DNA of 64,000 bases, from contig NZ_MVHF01000028.1 of the NCBI RefSeq assembly GCF_002086485.1, positions 1 through 64,000 on the forward strand, in the 5' to 3' direction. Origin of the DNA: Mycobacterium aquaticum (GTDB lineage Bacteria > Actinomycetota > Actinomycetes > Mycobacteriales > Mycobacteriaceae). The position numbers and the translations under genes were made by a program. Shown piece by piece: positions 51,730 to 60,242 of this stretch (its first letter is position 1; every line of letters starts with the position of its first letter). The notes beneath the pieces were generated by a model. The model saw nothing but the letters and a program-made list of their open reading frames with translations, searched no databases and had not been told where the DNA came from.

Positions 51730-53634
51730 CTAGTGGGGGTGCTGGAGGTCGTAGACGGTGATGCCGCCGATCTCCTGCGGGGTGAAGTGCGCCTTGACCC
51801 AGTTGGTGATGTCCCCGGCACTGCCGTGCGGGTCGTGCGGTGGGCCGCCGTGGTCACCGGCGGGCCGGTCGAAGAAGTACCGCACATCGCCGTTGGCGAC
51901 GTACTGCTGGAACTGGGCCAAGGTGGGCGAGTTGTCGCCGCCGGTGAATCCGCCGATCGCCATCAACGAGGCACCGGTCTTGAGCTCCAGGTCGCTGACC
52001 ATCATCGAGCCGACACTTGCTGCGGCCCAACGATTGTTGAGTCCGGTCATGAGTTCGCCGAGTGCCACGTCGTCGGCCTTGCCGAAGCCTCCCGGACCGC
52101 CGGGGCCGCCCGGACCGCCCGGCCCGCCGAATCCCATGTCGTGCTTGGGACCTGCCGTCGGCATCGGCCCGCTGCTGTGACTGTTCACCACGGTCTCGAT
52201 CGAGTAGGCCACAGTCGCACCGAGGCCGAACACCGTGGCCGCCAAGGCAACCACTGCCGTCGCCCGGCCCAACCGGTTGCCACCGACCGCGAGCACCACG
52301 GCGACCAGAACGGCGCCGATGGCGACGACCCAGCGCAACGCCGGCAACCAGTCCGGTGTGCGGTCGAGCAGCACGAAGGCCCAGATTCCGGTGGCCGCCA
52401 ACATCGTTGCGAGCACAAGGCGTGGCAGCAACTGGGCGCGCAGCGGCCAGAGTGCCGCCACCGACATGCCCACCAGCGCGGCGATTGCCGGCGCCAATGC
52501 CACGGTGTAGTACGGGTGAATGGTGCCGTCCATGAAGCTGAAGACTGCACCGGTGACCAGCAGCCAGCCGCCCCACAGCAGGGCACCGGCGCGCAGCTTG
52601 TCGGTCCGCGCGGCGCGCAGGGTCAGCCACAGCAGGGCCACCAGGCCGATCAGTGCCGCAGGCAGCAACCAGGATGCCTCGGTGCCCATCGACTGCCCGA
52701 ACATCCGGCCGATGCCGGCCTGCCCGCCGAAGAACAGGTTCGGCCCACCACCGCCGCCGGGGCCGTGTCCGAACCCGCCACCGGGCTGGTTCTGCCCGAC
52801 GATACGGTCGATTCCGTTGTAGCCGAAGGCCAGTTGCAGCAAGCTGTTGTCGGTCGAGCCCGCGATGTAGGGCCGGGAATCCGCGGGCCACAGCGCCACC
52901 AGCGCGATGTACCAACCGGCGGACACGATCATCGCGGCCACTCCGACGGCCAACGCGCCGATGCGCTTCCACAGCGGGATGGGCGCGGCCACCAGGAATG
53001 CCAGGGCCAGCCCGGGCAGCGGCAGGAACGCCTGCAACATCTTGGTCAGGAACGCGAAGCCCACCACGACACCGGTCAGCGCGACCCAGCGGGTACCGCC
53101 GTTCTCGATCGCGCGCACCATGCAGTAGGCGGCCACCACGAGCAGCAGCACCAGCAGCGCGTCGGGGTTGTTGTATCGGAACATCGCCGTGGCCACCGGG
53201 GTCACCGCGAGCACCGCACCGGCGAGCAGCGCCGCACCGGGACCGCTGCTGCGGCGCACCGTCGCGTACAGCACCGCCACCGCAGCCACACCCATGAGCG
53301 CCTGCGGCAACAGCTGGGTGAACTCGTTGAAGCCGAAGAGCCTGCCGGACAAGCCCATTGCCCACATCGCGGCGGGGGGCTTGTCGACCGTGATGGCATT
53401 GCCAGGATCCAGCGACCCGAACAGCCAGGCCTTCCAGGACTGGGTTCCGGCCTGCGCGGCCGCGGCGTAGTAGCTGTTGGCCCACCCCGCAGAACCGAGT
53501 CCCCAGAGGTACAGCACCGCGGTCGCCGCGAGCAGCGCCCAGTACGAGGGCCGCACCCAGCGGGGTCGCACGGGTTCGGGGGTTTCGCCGGATACCGTCA
53601 CGGCGTCCAATTGTGGATCAGAAACAGTCAGCAT
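51730..53634 (-). CDS. Membrane glycosyltransferase, GT39/ArnT-like (YkcB type)
   Basis: Protein of 634 residues, GT-C fold with about 12 membrane helices. The first extracytoplasmic loop holds WANSYYAAAAQAGTQSWKAWLFGSLDPGNAITVDKPPAAMW with the catalytic Asp of the family. A Gly/Pro-rich stretch follows the last helix, before a soluble C-terminal domain of about 110 residues. It would move a sugar from a polyprenyl phosphate to a wall acceptor. Similar to the protein encoded at 55002 and in the same operon. Confidence 0.85.
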   Translation of the reverse strand: MLTVSDPQLDAVTVSGETPEPVRPRWVRPSYWALLAATAVLYLWGLGSAGWANSYYAAAAQAGTQSWKAWLFGSLDPGNAITVDKPPAAMWAMGLSGRLFGFNEFTQLLPQALMGVAAVAVLYATVRRSSGPGAALLAGAVLAVTPVATAMFRYNNPDALLVLLLVVAAYCMVRAIENGGTRWVALTGVVVGFAFLTKMLQAFLPLPGLALAFLVAAPIPLWKRIGALAVGVAAMIVSAGWYIALVALWPADSRPYIAGSTDNSLLQLAFGYNGIDRIVGQNQPGGGFGHGPGGGGGPNLFFGGQAGIGRMFGQSMGTEASWLLPAALIGLVALLWLTLRAARTDKLRAGALLWGGWLLVTGAVFSFMDGTIHPYYTVALAPAIAALVGMSVAALWPLRAQLLPRLVLATMLAATGIWAFVLLDRTPDWLPALRWVVAIGAVLVAVVLAVGGNRLGRATAVVALAATVFGLGATVAYSIETVVNSHSSGPMPTAGPKHDMGFGGPGGPGGPGGPGGFGKADDVALGELMTGLNNRWAAASVGSMMVSDLELKTGASLMAIGGFTGGDNSPTLAQFQQYVANGDVRYFFDRPAGDHGGPPHDPHGSAGDITNWVKAHFTPQEIGGITVYDLQHPH

Positions 53635-53662
53635 TATCTGTCGTCTTTCAGTCTGTAGGGGT

Positions 53663-54946
53663 TCAGCGTCGCGTCCGGGCCGGGTGGAACACCCAGCCGC
53701 GCAACAGCACGAAGCGGACAACCGTGGCAATCAGATTCGCGGCGACCAGCACACCGAGCTCGACCGCGCGGTGCGGAACCGGGGTCAGCAGGTGCAGCAG
53801 GCCCAGTGAACCGCTGGTGATCGACAACGCGATACCGAACACGATGAGGCCCTCGAAGTGATGGCGCGTGACATTGCCTGCGCCCGCGATGCCGAAGGTG
53901 AACCTCCGGTTGGCCGCGGTGTTGCCGATCGCGGTCACCAGCAGCGCGACCAGGTTGGCCGCCTGTGCGCCCAGGCCGGATCGCAGCGCCATGAACAGCA
54001 GCAGGTAGGCCAGGGTGGACACCACGCCGATGGCACCGAAGCGCACCACCTGGCGCAGCAGCGAACTCGGCGGGCCCGCCTTGCGTGACGAACCGAGTTG
54101 GGCGGCAATGGTATTGACCGGGATCGAACCGTTGGCGAACCCGCGCAGCAGGCGGCCGATACCCTTGAGATCAGCGGTAGCGGTGGCGATGATGTCGACG
54201 CGGCTGTCCGGGTCGTCGACCCAGTCCACGGGCACCTCGTGGATTCGCAGGCCGCTGCGTTCGGCCAGCACCAGCAGTTCGGTGTCGAAGAACCAGCCGG
54301 TGTCCGCGACGTACGGCAACAGCTCGTGCGCCACGTCGGCACGGATGGCCTTGAATCCGCACTGCGCGTCGGAGAACCGGGCCGACAGCGTCGATTTCAG
54401 GATCAGGTTGTAGCAGCGCGAGATGAATTCGCGTTTGGCACCGCGGACCACCCGCGAACCGCGGCTCAACCGGGTGCCGATCGCCAGATCGGAGTGCCCG
54501 GAGATGAGCGGGGCGACCAGCGGGGCGAGTGCGGCCAGGTCGGTGGACAGATCGACGTCCATGTAGGCCAACACCGGGGCGTCCGAGGTGGACCACACAG
54601 CGTGCAGGGCACGGCCGCGGCCCTTCTGTTCGAGTCGCACGACGCGCACGTCGTCGAGTTCGGCGGCCAGTTCGGCGGCGATCCGCGGGGTGTCGTCGAC
54701 GCTGGCGTTGTCGGCGATGGTGATGCGCGTCGGCAGCGCGAAGTTCTCCCGCAGGTAGCGGTGCAGCCGGCGCACCGAATGTGCCAGCGCTGCCTGCTCG
54801 TTGTACACCGGCACCACGACGTCGAGTACCGGGACGCCCGCGGCACGGGCGGCCACCGCGGCGTTGGGCCGCGACGCGAAATGGAACCGGCCCGGCTGAA
54901 CGTCGTCGTCGAAGTCGAAGTCCGACCGCGTGGCGATTTCTGTCAT
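53663..54946 (-). CDS. Polyprenyl-phosphate glycosyltransferase (GT2) fused to GtrA-like flippase domain
   Basis: Protein of 427 residues. The GT2 domain (VLDVVVPVYNEQAALAHSV, YMDVDLSTDL as DxD, RGSRVVRGAKREFISRCYNL, QCGFKAIR) should load a sugar on decaprenyl phosphate in the cytosol. The C-terminal 120 residues are a four-helix GtrA domain (VRFGAIGVVSTLAYLLLFMALR onward), proposed to flip the lipid-linked sugar. Start ATG 54946. Gene order between two GT-C genes suggests one three-step glycosylation pathway. Confidence 0.87.
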   Translation of the reverse strand: MTEIATRSDFDFDDDVQPGRFHFASRPNAAVAARAAGVPVLDVVVPVYNEQAALAHSVRRLHRYLRENFALPTRITIADNASVDDTPRIAAELAAELDDVRVVRLEQKGRGRALHAVWSTSDAPVLAYMDVDLSTDLAALAPLVAPLISGHSDLAIGTRLSRGSRVVRGAKREFISRCYNLILKSTLSARFSDAQCGFKAIRADVAHELLPYVADTGWFFDTELLVLAERSGLRIHEVPVDWVDDPDSRVDIIATATADLKGIGRLLRGFANGSIPVNTIAAQLGSSRKAGPPSSLLRQVVRFGAIGVVSTLAYLLLFMALRSGLGAQAANLVALLVTAIGNTAANRRFTFGIAGAGNVTRHHFEGLIVFGIALSITSGSLGLLHLLTPVPHRAVELGVLVAANLIATVVRFVLLRGWVFHPARTRR

Positions 54947-55001
54947 GTCTTCAGACTTCTCCGGTGGTGTGTGTTCCCCGTTGGGCGAAGCTATGCGCCG
55001 G

Positions 55002-56813
55002 CTATGTGTTCTGGCCACGTTGCGTCAGGTCGTAGATGGTCACGTCGTCGACGGTGATCGGGGTGAAATGGTTCTCGACCCACTCGGCGATGCGGGAGGC
55101 CTCCTGGCTGCCGCTGGTCGTGCCGCCGCCGAAGCCACCCATGATCCGGCTCTGGATGAAGTAGTGGATGCGGTGTGCATCGACGTCGCCGATGAACTCG
55201 CCCAGGGTCGGTGCGGGATCAGTGCCGTTGAAGCCGCCGATGGCCATAACCGGTGCGCCCGTGGCCAATTGGTAGCCGGCGGCGTTGCTCGAGCCGACCA
55301 CCGCCGCCGCCCACGTGTACGCCGCGGAATCGGCGGACAGCCGCGCCGTCAGCGCGGGGCCGGGCTCGGGTGCGCCGAACATGCCACCGAAGCCACCGAA
55401 CGGGCCACCGCCGCGCGACGGTCCCACCGACGGGATGGCGCCGCTGTGCGGGTTGGCCGCGGTCGCGACGGCATACGCTGCGGGCCCGGCCAGACAGGAC
55501 AACAGCGCCAGGGTCGCCACGGCGGGTACCACCCGGCGGTCCAGCCATCCGGTCACCAGCAGGAGCGCAGCAGAGCCCACTCCCCCGACGGCGACGGCGG
55601 CCCGCAGCCACGGCATCGGATCGCCTTGGCGGGCAAGCAACACCGCGGCCAGGACCGCCGTGACGAGCACCGCGCCCGACATCGCGGTAGCAGCCCGGAT
55701 GTCGTTGCGCCGCTGCCACAACAGTGGCGCGCCGATACCGACCAGGGCAGCCACCGCGGGAGCCAGCGCCACGGTGTAGTACGGGTGCACGATGCCGTTC
55801 ATGAAGCTGAACACCACCGCGGTGACCAGCAGCCAGCCACCCCACAGCAGCAGCGCCGCCCGGGTCCGGTCGGTACGGGGCGCGCGCCGCGTGAGGATCA
55901 GCCCGGCGACCAGGCAGACCAACGCGGCAGGTAACAGCCACGCGATGTCGGCGCCCATCTGGGAGCCGAACAGCCGCCCGGCGCCCGCGTCGAAGTTCAT
56001 GTTGCCGAGGCCACCGGTCTCGTCGCCGGTGAGCCTGCCGAAACCGTTGTAGCCCAGCACGAGTTCGACGATGCTGTCATGCTGGGATCCGCCGATGTAG
56101 GGCCGTGACGACGTCGGCCACAGTTCGACCAGCAGCAGGTACCAGCCGCCGCTGACCACCATGGCTGCACTGGCGGCCAGCAGATCACCGAGTCGTGCCC
56201 GCAACGGACGGTCGCCCGCGGTCAGTGCGGCAGCGGCCAGGCCGGGCAAAACCAGAAACGCCTGCAGCATCTTGGCCAGGAAGCCGAAGCCCACGGCGGC
56301 GCCCGCTGCGACGAACCACCACCGGCTGGCGTCTTTCTCGATCCCGCGCTGTACGCAGTAGGCGGCCACCACCAGCAGCAGCACCAGCAGCGCGTCGGGA
56401 TTGTTGAAGCGGAAGATCAACGCTGCCACGGGTGTCAGCGCCAGCACCGTGCCGGCCAGCAGCGCTGCGGTAGGGCCTGCGGCCCGGCGCACCGCGGCGT
56501 AGAGCACCGCGACGGCGGCGACGCCCTCCAGCGCCTGCGGCACCAGGACGCTCCACGAGTTGAGCCCGAACAGCCGCACCGAGAGGTCGACGAGCCACAG
56601 GGCGGCCGGGGTCTTGTCGACGGTGATGGCGTTCGCCGCGTCACTGGAACCGAACAGCATCGCGGTCCAGTTGCTGCCTCCGGCCTGCGCGGCGGCGGAG
56701 TAGAACGCGTTGGCCCAGCCACTGATCGACAGATTCCACAAGTACAGCACCGCGGTCGCAGCCAGCAGGCCCGCCACGGCCAGGCGTTCACGCCCGGTCA
56801 GGCGCAGCGTCAT
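55002..56813 (-). CDS. Membrane glycosyltransferase, GT39/ArnT-like (YkcB type), second copy
   Basis: Protein of 603 residues, paralogous to the 51730 product throughout: WANAFYSAAAQAGGSNWTAMLFGSSDAANAITVDKTPAALW, then about 12 helices and a soluble C-terminal domain (MAIGGFNGTDPAPTLGEFIGDVDA). ATG 56813 has AGGA seven bases upstream; GTG 56870 would add 19 residues and is possible. Two acceptor-side enzymes with one GT2/GtrA suggest two acceptors for the same lipid-linked sugar. Confidence 0.83.
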   Translation of the reverse strand: MTLRLTGRERLAVAGLLAATAVLYLWNLSISGWANAFYSAAAQAGGSNWTAMLFGSSDAANAITVDKTPAALWLVDLSVRLFGLNSWSVLVPQALEGVAAVAVLYAAVRRAAGPTAALLAGTVLALTPVAALIFRFNNPDALLVLLLVVAAYCVQRGIEKDASRWWFVAAGAAVGFGFLAKMLQAFLVLPGLAAAALTAGDRPLRARLGDLLAASAAMVVSGGWYLLLVELWPTSSRPYIGGSQHDSIVELVLGYNGFGRLTGDETGGLGNMNFDAGAGRLFGSQMGADIAWLLPAALVCLVAGLILTRRAPRTDRTRAALLLWGGWLLVTAVVFSFMNGIVHPYYTVALAPAVAALVGIGAPLLWQRRNDIRAATAMSGAVLVTAVLAAVLLARQGDPMPWLRAAVAVGGVGSAALLLVTGWLDRRVVPAVATLALLSCLAGPAAYAVATAANPHSGAIPSVGPSRGGGPFGGFGGMFGAPEPGPALTARLSADSAAYTWAAAVVGSSNAAGYQLATGAPVMAIGGFNGTDPAPTLGEFIGDVDAHRIHYFIQSRIMGGFGGGTTSGSQEASRIAEWVENHFTPITVDDVTIYDLTQRGQNT

Positions 56814-56874
56814 GGGCTGTTCCTGTGCCCCAACCTCTTTTACGACAGGGTCGACAGCAACCAGGCTCACACTC

Positions 56875-58506
56875 TCATCGTTGCGACGGCAACTTGGTGT
56901 CGGATTGGTCGGACCTGTGCGTAGCCTGTGAGGGCGCAACACCGGGAAGACGCACAGTGAACGCCGTCGCACCTGGGGCGCTGCGCACAGCGATGGTGCC
57001 GCCGTGAGCCTTGACGACGGCCGCGACGATCGCCAGTCCGAGCCCGGTGCTGCCCTCCCGGCGCGACCGCGACGAGTCCCCGCGAGCGAACCGTTCGAAC
57101 ACCTCGGGCTGCAGCGATTCCGGTATGCCCGGCCCGTCGTCGGCGACGGTGAGGGCGACCGAGCCGTCGTGATCGGGTTCCAGCGTCACGGTGACGGAGG
57201 TTCCCGGTGGGGTGTGGGTGCGTGCGTTGGCCAGCAGGTTGGCCAGCACCTGATGCAGTCGGGCCTCGTCGCCGTCCACCACCACCGGGTCGTCGGGCAG
57301 CTCCAGCGACCACTGATGTTGCGGCCCGGCGACGTGCGCGTCGCTGACAGTGTCGACCACCAACCGGGACAGGTCCACCGGTTCGCGCTCCAGCGGCCGC
57401 CCGGCGTCGAGGCGCGCCAGCAGCAGCATGTCCTCGACCAGCTGGGTCATGCGTGCGGTCTCGGATTCGACGCGGTTCATCGCGTGCGCGACATCGACGG
57501 GCAGGTCGTCGCGTTTGCGTTGCGCCAGTTCGGTGTAGCCCCTGATGGCAGCCAGCGGCGTCCGCAGTTCGTGGCTCGCGTCGGCGACGAATTGCCGCAC
57601 CCGGGTCTCACTGGCGTGCCGCGCCGAAAGGGCGTTGGCGATGCGGTCCAGCATGCGGTTGAGCGACGTGCCCAGCTGCCCGACCTCGGTGTGCGCGCTG
57701 GCCGGGTCGACCTTGACGATCGGGGTGGGCAGCCGCACCTCGCCGCGGTCCAGCTCGAGGTCGGCCACCGCCCGCGCGGCAGCGGAAACCCTTGACAGAG
57801 GGGCCAATTGGCGGCGGATGATGAGGATGCCGCCGAGGGTCGCGGCGATCAGCGCGACGACGGCCAGCACGGCGAACATGCCGAGCACCCACAGCAGGGT
57901 GTCGTCCACCACTGCGGTCGGCAGCCCGGTCACGATGGTCTGCGGGCCGCCGTGCCGAGGGTGCAGGCCGATCACCCGGTACCGGCCGAGCCCGTCGACG
58001 TCGATGGTCCTCGGCGTGTGATCCGGCGGCACCTGCGCCAGCTGCTGGGCAGCGGCGGCGCTGACGAACACCCGATCACCGTCGGAGGTGATCACGCCCG
58101 CGTCGATCGGCCGCCCCGGGGAGACGACCGCGCCGACCGTGCGAGCGGCCTGGCCGGGCGCGTTGAGAAACCCTGGCCCCGGGCCACGTTCGGGATCGAA
58201 CAGGATGTGGTGGCGTCCCGGAGGCGGATTCATGGGCCGCCCGTCCGGACCCAGCGGGGGCGGGAACATCAGTGGGGGCGGCGGCAATTCGAAGATAGCG
58301 GCCGACCGGCGCCCGGCCTCCATGACCTGGTCGTCGAGCTGGTTCATCAGGAACCGTTGCAGCGCAAACTCGGTCGCGACACCGATGCTCACGCACACCA
58401 CGGCCAGCAGCGCCACCTGGGTCAGCACCAGCCGCCGGCGCAGCGACCACGTGCGTGGCTGCCACCACCTGGTTCCGGGCACCTCAGCGCGGGGGCCGGA
58501 GGACAT
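56875..58506 (-). CDS. Sensor histidine kinase (TcrY/TrcS-like)
   Basis: Protein of 543 residues: membrane helix (LVLTQVALLAVVCVSIGVATEFAL), an extracytoplasmic sensor of about 140 residues rich in Pro, a second helix (LLWVLGMFAVLAVVALIAATLGGILII), HAMP, phosphoacceptor FVADASHELRTPLAAIRGYTELAQ, N box HQVLANLLANARTH and VADDGPGIP. ATG 58506 overlaps the regulator stop by 23 bp. It heads into the glycosyltransferase genes, 61 bp upstream of the first. Confidence 0.9.
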   Translation of the reverse strand: MSSGPRAEVPGTRWWQPRTWSLRRRLVLTQVALLAVVCVSIGVATEFALQRFLMNQLDDQVMEAGRRSAAIFELPPPPLMFPPPLGPDGRPMNPPPGRHHILFDPERGPGPGFLNAPGQAARTVGAVVSPGRPIDAGVITSDGDRVFVSAAAAQQLAQVPPDHTPRTIDVDGLGRYRVIGLHPRHGGPQTIVTGLPTAVVDDTLLWVLGMFAVLAVVALIAATLGGILIIRRQLAPLSRVSAAARAVADLELDRGEVRLPTPIVKVDPASAHTEVGQLGTSLNRMLDRIANALSARHASETRVRQFVADASHELRTPLAAIRGYTELAQRKRDDLPVDVAHAMNRVESETARMTQLVEDMLLLARLDAGRPLEREPVDLSRLVVDTVSDAHVAGPQHQWSLELPDDPVVVDGDEARLHQVLANLLANARTHTPPGTSVTVTLEPDHDGSVALTVADDGPGIPESLQPEVFERFARGDSSRSRREGSTGLGLAIVAAVVKAHGGTIAVRSAPGATAFTVRLPGVAPSQATHRSDQSDTKLPSQR

Positions 58507-59230
58507 AACCCGCGCCACGCAACGTGTGGATCATCGGTTCACGGCCACTGTCGATCTTCTTGCGCAGATACGACACGTACAACTCGACGATGTTGGAGCG
58601 GCCGCCGAAGTCGTAGCTCCACACCCGGTCGAGGATCTGCGCCTTGCTCAGCACGCGCTTGGCATTGCGCATCATGAAGCGCAGCAGTTCGAATTCGGTC
58701 GCGGTCAGCGTGATGGGGTCACCCGCGCGGGTCACCTCGTGGCTGTCCTCGTCGAGAACCAGATCGCCGACGATGATCTTCGCGCCGCCGTCCTCACTGG
58801 TCACGCCGGTGCGCCGAAGCAGGGCGCGCAATCGCAGCACGACCTCTTCGAGACTGAAGGGTTTGGTGACGTAGTCGTCACCGCCGGCGGTCAGGCCGGC
58901 TATCCGGTCCTCCACCGAATCCTTGGCGGTGAGCAGCAGCAGCGGCAGCCCCGGGATCTGCTCGCGCAGCTTCTGAAGTACTTCCAGACCGCTCATGTCG
59001 GGCAACATCACGTCGAGTACGACGACGTCGGGCGGGTTCTCGCGGGCTGTGGCGATGGCGGTCGCGCCATCACCGGCGGTGGCGATGTCCCAGCCCTCGT
59101 AGCGCAGCGCCATCGACACCAGTTCGGCCAGCACAGGTTCGTCGTCGACGACGAGCACCTGGATGGGGTTGCCGTCGGCGCGGCGCATCACGGCACGGGC
59201 GGGTTCGTTGTCGTTGACGGCTGCAGGCAC
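58484..59230 (-). CDS. Response regulator, OmpR family (TcrX-like)
   Basis: Protein of 248 residues: receiver VLVVDDEPVLAELVSMALRYEGW with Asp29/Asp30, phospho-Asp73 in VVVLDVMLPD and Lys in DDYVTKPFSLEEV, then a winged-helix output domain ITLTATEFELLRFMMRNAKRVLSKAQILDRVWSYDFGGRSNIVELYVSYLRKKI. First gene of the operon; the glycosyltransferases are the natural candidates for its regulon. Start GTG 59230. Confidence 0.92.
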   Translation of the reverse strand: MPAAVNDNEPARAVMRRADGNPIQVLVVDDEPVLAELVSMALRYEGWDIATAGDGATAIATARENPPDVVVLDVMLPDMSGLEVLQKLREQIPGLPLLLLTAKDSVEDRIAGLTAGGDDYVTKPFSLEEVVLRLRALLRRTGVTSEDGGAKIIVGDLVLDEDSHEVTRAGDPITLTATEFELLRFMMRNAKRVLSKAQILDRVWSYDFGGRSNIVELYVSYLRKKIDSGREPMIHTLRGAGYVLRPPR

Positions 59231-59360
59231 ACGCCCATTATTCGCCGACGCGATGGGGCCGGCCTATGCGTTGTCTATGCCCGAGCTGTGAGACTCGCGC
59301 TCATCTGTCGCTGAATTCATTCACAGCCAACGCACAGACGACGCCTGCACGGTAGGTGCC

Positions 59361-59798
59361 ATGAGCATGAGGCGCACGGTTGCTGCGATCGGAGTCGCCG
59401 CGGCGATAGCCGGACTCGGCGGCGCCGCGGTGTACGCCGCGACCGATTCCCCGGGCATGAGTGACGGTGGTCCGCCCGGCCACCACGGCGACGGTCCGCC
59501 GCCGTGGGCCCAGCCCGGACGCGACAACGCCGACGCCGCAACGGTTCACAGCGAATCGGTCCGGCGCGACGGGCATGGTGGCTACACCACCGAACTCACC
59601 CAGGTGGGCGTGATCACGGCGCTGACCGCCAATTCAGTGACCGTCGCGAGCACCGACGGGTTCAGCCAGCTCTACGCGCTGCCGTCGACGCTCAAACCCA
59701 CGTGGGCGGTCAACGACCGCGTGTTGGTGCGGGCCACACGCTCCGGCGCGACAGCCACCGTGAGCAGCATCGGAGAGGCGGGAACCGCCGGTCAGTGA
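59361..59798 (+). CDS. Exported DUF5666-like protein
   Basis: Protein of 145 residues with a signal peptide (RRTVAAIGVAAAIAGLGGAAVYAA), a Gly/His/Pro-rich linker (GGPPGHHGDGPPPWAQPG) and a small beta-barrel-like domain (TQVGVITALTANSVTVASTDGFSQLYALPS). Divergent from the response regulator and so perhaps its target or accessory sensor. Function unknown. Confidence 0.72.
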   Translation: MSMRRTVAAIGVAAAIAGLGGAAVYAATDSPGMSDGGPPGHHGDGPPPWAQPGRDNADAATVHSESVRRDGHGGYTTELTQVGVITALTANSVTVASTDGFSQLYALPSTLKPTWAVNDRVLVRATRSGATATVSSIGEAGTAGQ

Positions 59799-60034
59799 GT
59801 GGTCGCGAAGCCGGCCGGCGGGTTGTAGCCCTTGATCCCGGGCACAGCCATCGACGTGGCGGGAGCGGTCGGCGGGGTGGTTTCGGTGACGGTCGCCCCG
59901 AGGTTCATGGTGCTGGTCGCGACAGCCGATGACGGCTCATGGCCGACGAGACCGAGCGCACCGAGCGCGACGACCGCGGCACCCCCGGCGATCGCAGCGA
60001 CGAATTTCACGTTGTGAGCTTTCCGGATGGTCAT
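59792..60034 (-). CDS. Small exported mycobacterial peptide, second family member
   Basis: Protein of 80 residues: basic start, hydrophobic segment (FVAAIAGGAAVVALGALGLVGH), Thr/Pro-rich middle, ending KGYNPPAGFATTH. Same plan and PxGFA..H ending as the protein at 31027. RBS AGGGG precedes ATG 60034. It is convergent with the exported protein at 59361 and overlaps its stop by a few bases. Confidence 0.7.
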   Translation of the reverse strand: MTIRKAHNVKFVAAIAGGAAVVALGALGLVGHEPSSAVATSTMNLGATVTETTPPTAPATSMAVPGIKGYNPPAGFATTH

Positions 60035-60070
60035 GACATCGCCCCTAGATTGATCTCATTCAGTCAGCGT

Positions 60071-60084
60071 TGGCGAAATCGCCA
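60071..60084. promoter_or_regulatory. 14-bp palindrome upstream of the opp operon
   Basis: TGGCGA-AA-TCGCCA, perfect 6-bp arms, lies in the 204-bp gap between the small exported protein and oppB. Confidence 0.4.
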
Positions 60085-60205
60085 GGTGGTCCCCAGTGAA
60101 CCCGCCGCGACTATGAAGACGCTGAGGCTGCGCTGGAAATTCCCAACCAGGCGGTTATTTGGCGCGCCGATCGACAGCTTCAGGACGGTTACGCCCCGCC
60201 TCTTC

Positions 60206-60218
60206 TACTGTGTGTGCC
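60206..60218 (+). promoter_or_regulatory. Leaderless -10 ahead of the oppB micro-ORF
   Basis: TACTGT (60206-60211), 7 nt, then ATG 60219. Confidence 0.5.
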
Positions 60219-60242
60219 ATGCAGCAGGGACCAACCGGATGA
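60219..60242 (+). CDS. Leaderless 7-residue upstream ORF coupled to oppB
   Basis: MQQGPTG, then TGA at 60240-60242. Its final codons overlap the oppB start as ATGA (60239-60242). The first codon lies seven bases after a TANNNT element. Start and stop both being placed this precisely is unlikely by chance, and it parallels the cysD micro-ORF. It also contains AGGGA, which can act as RBS for oppB. Confidence 0.5.
   Translation: MQQGPTG

Noticed and set aside
52080..52130. Gly-Gly-Pro repeats as tandem repeat element
   Set aside because: In-frame low-complexity linker after the membrane part of the glycosyltransferase.
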